This document shows, one piece after another, positions 4,832-5,123 of a stretch of DNA of 5,123 bases; positions within the stretch are counted from its first letter, which is position 1; each line of letters opens with the position of its first letter. The DNA comes from an uncultured archaeon (GTDB lineage: Archaea; Thermoproteota; Nitrososphaeria; Nitrososphaerales; CALBXV01): the NCBI GenBank assembly GCA_937890045.1, contig CALBXV010000632.1:1-5123 (forward strand), given 5' to 3'. The position numbers were made by a program, and so were the translations under genes. Under the pieces are notes generated by a model. It searched no databases and had not been told where the DNA came from. It worked only from the letters and a program-made list of their open reading frames with translations.

Positions 4832-5123
4832 ATGTTTAGACGAACTTATGACAGTCTTTCCATGCCCACACATTTAGAATTACTAGTGAGGGATGATGTA
4901 GTATGTTTGAAAAACTGGCAGGAAATAACTGAAGATCAATATAATTTTAATAATGAGGAGTCTAGTGCGGTTGGAACACCTGCATACGTTTCTAGTTCAG
5001 ATGGATCAACTGCACAGAGATATGAGTCACCTTTTCCTATGGATGGTGTTCATGAGAAAAGTTTATATGTGAACTCTCAAGTGAAACATATGGAATTCCC
5101 TGAAGATAATTCTGGAATCTTTC
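4832..5123 (+). CDS. Unrecognised protein, N-terminal part (runs off the right edge)
   Basis: An open frame starts at ATG 4832, behind an excellent ribosome site, and stays open for 97 codons to the window end. It begins MFRRTYDSLSMPTHLELLVR and continues with a Trp-containing, acidic stretch (LKNWQEITEDQYNFNNEESS), a Ser/Thr/Gly-rich part (GTPAYVSSSDGSTAQRYESP) and ends in FPEDNSGIF. I do not recognise a family. There is no signal peptide or membrane helix in the visible part, and only one Cys (residue 25), so the cysteine-rich character of the neighbour does not continue. The in-frame Met at residue 11 (nt 4862) lacks a ribosome site. Strand, spacing and the shared leader make it a likely co-regulated late gene, perhaps another virion or tail-associated protein, but that is position-based inference. 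Confidence 0.72.
   Translation, partial: MFRRTYDSLSMPTHLELLVRDDVVCLKNWQEITEDQYNFNNEESSAVGTPAYVSSSDGSTAQRYESPFPMDGVHEKSLYVNSQVKHMEFPEDNSGIF

Overview
The window looks like part of the structural (late) region of a marine tailed phage, most likely a T4-like myovirus of the kind that infects cyanobacteria or SAR11-type bacteria. This rests on resemblance: AT-rich DNA, densely packed genes all on the + strand, fibre-type proteins with typical marine-phage motifs, phage-type 2-oxoglutarate/Fe(II) (2OG) oxygenases next to them, and one exact T4-type late-promoter octamer. The host cannot be fixed from the sequence, and nothing here proves that the DNA is a free phage rather than a prophage or a metagenomic contig.

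Layout. Bases 3-485 are the end of a very glycine-rich protein, about 45% Gly, probably a fibre-tip adhesin or similar surface protein. At 509-1117 is a 2OG oxygenase. At 1120-1500 is a small conserved marine-phage protein of unknown function, and at 1510-1800 a cysteine-rich, probable zinc-ribbon protein. At 1815-2435 and 2512-3381 are two fibre-like proteins that share a repeated DG-rich module. At 3397-4266 is a second, unrelated-looking 2OG oxygenase. At 4322-4762 is a short fibre-like protein whose C-terminal half becomes strikingly cysteine-rich and ends in seven alternating cysteines. At 4832 an unrecognised gene begins and runs off the right edge.

How they may work together. Three or four of the genes look like host-recognition or baseplate-associated fibre parts. 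The two oxygenases could hydroxylate these proteins, a partner protein or a host-surface molecule, but this is inferred from position only. The first five genes are separated by 2-23 bases and could be one transcript. The 76-base gap before 2512 holds the late-promoter-like octamer. The last two starts share a nearly identical A-rich leader with a Shine-Dalgarno sequence.

The most unusual feature is the C-terminus of the 4322-4762 protein. It carries a tandem triplet block with Cys or His at every third residue, then a CxCxCxC tail with Cys at every second residue. I read it as a possible metal-binding or disulfide-locked tip of a trimeric fibre. No gap longer than 300 bases lacks a gene.
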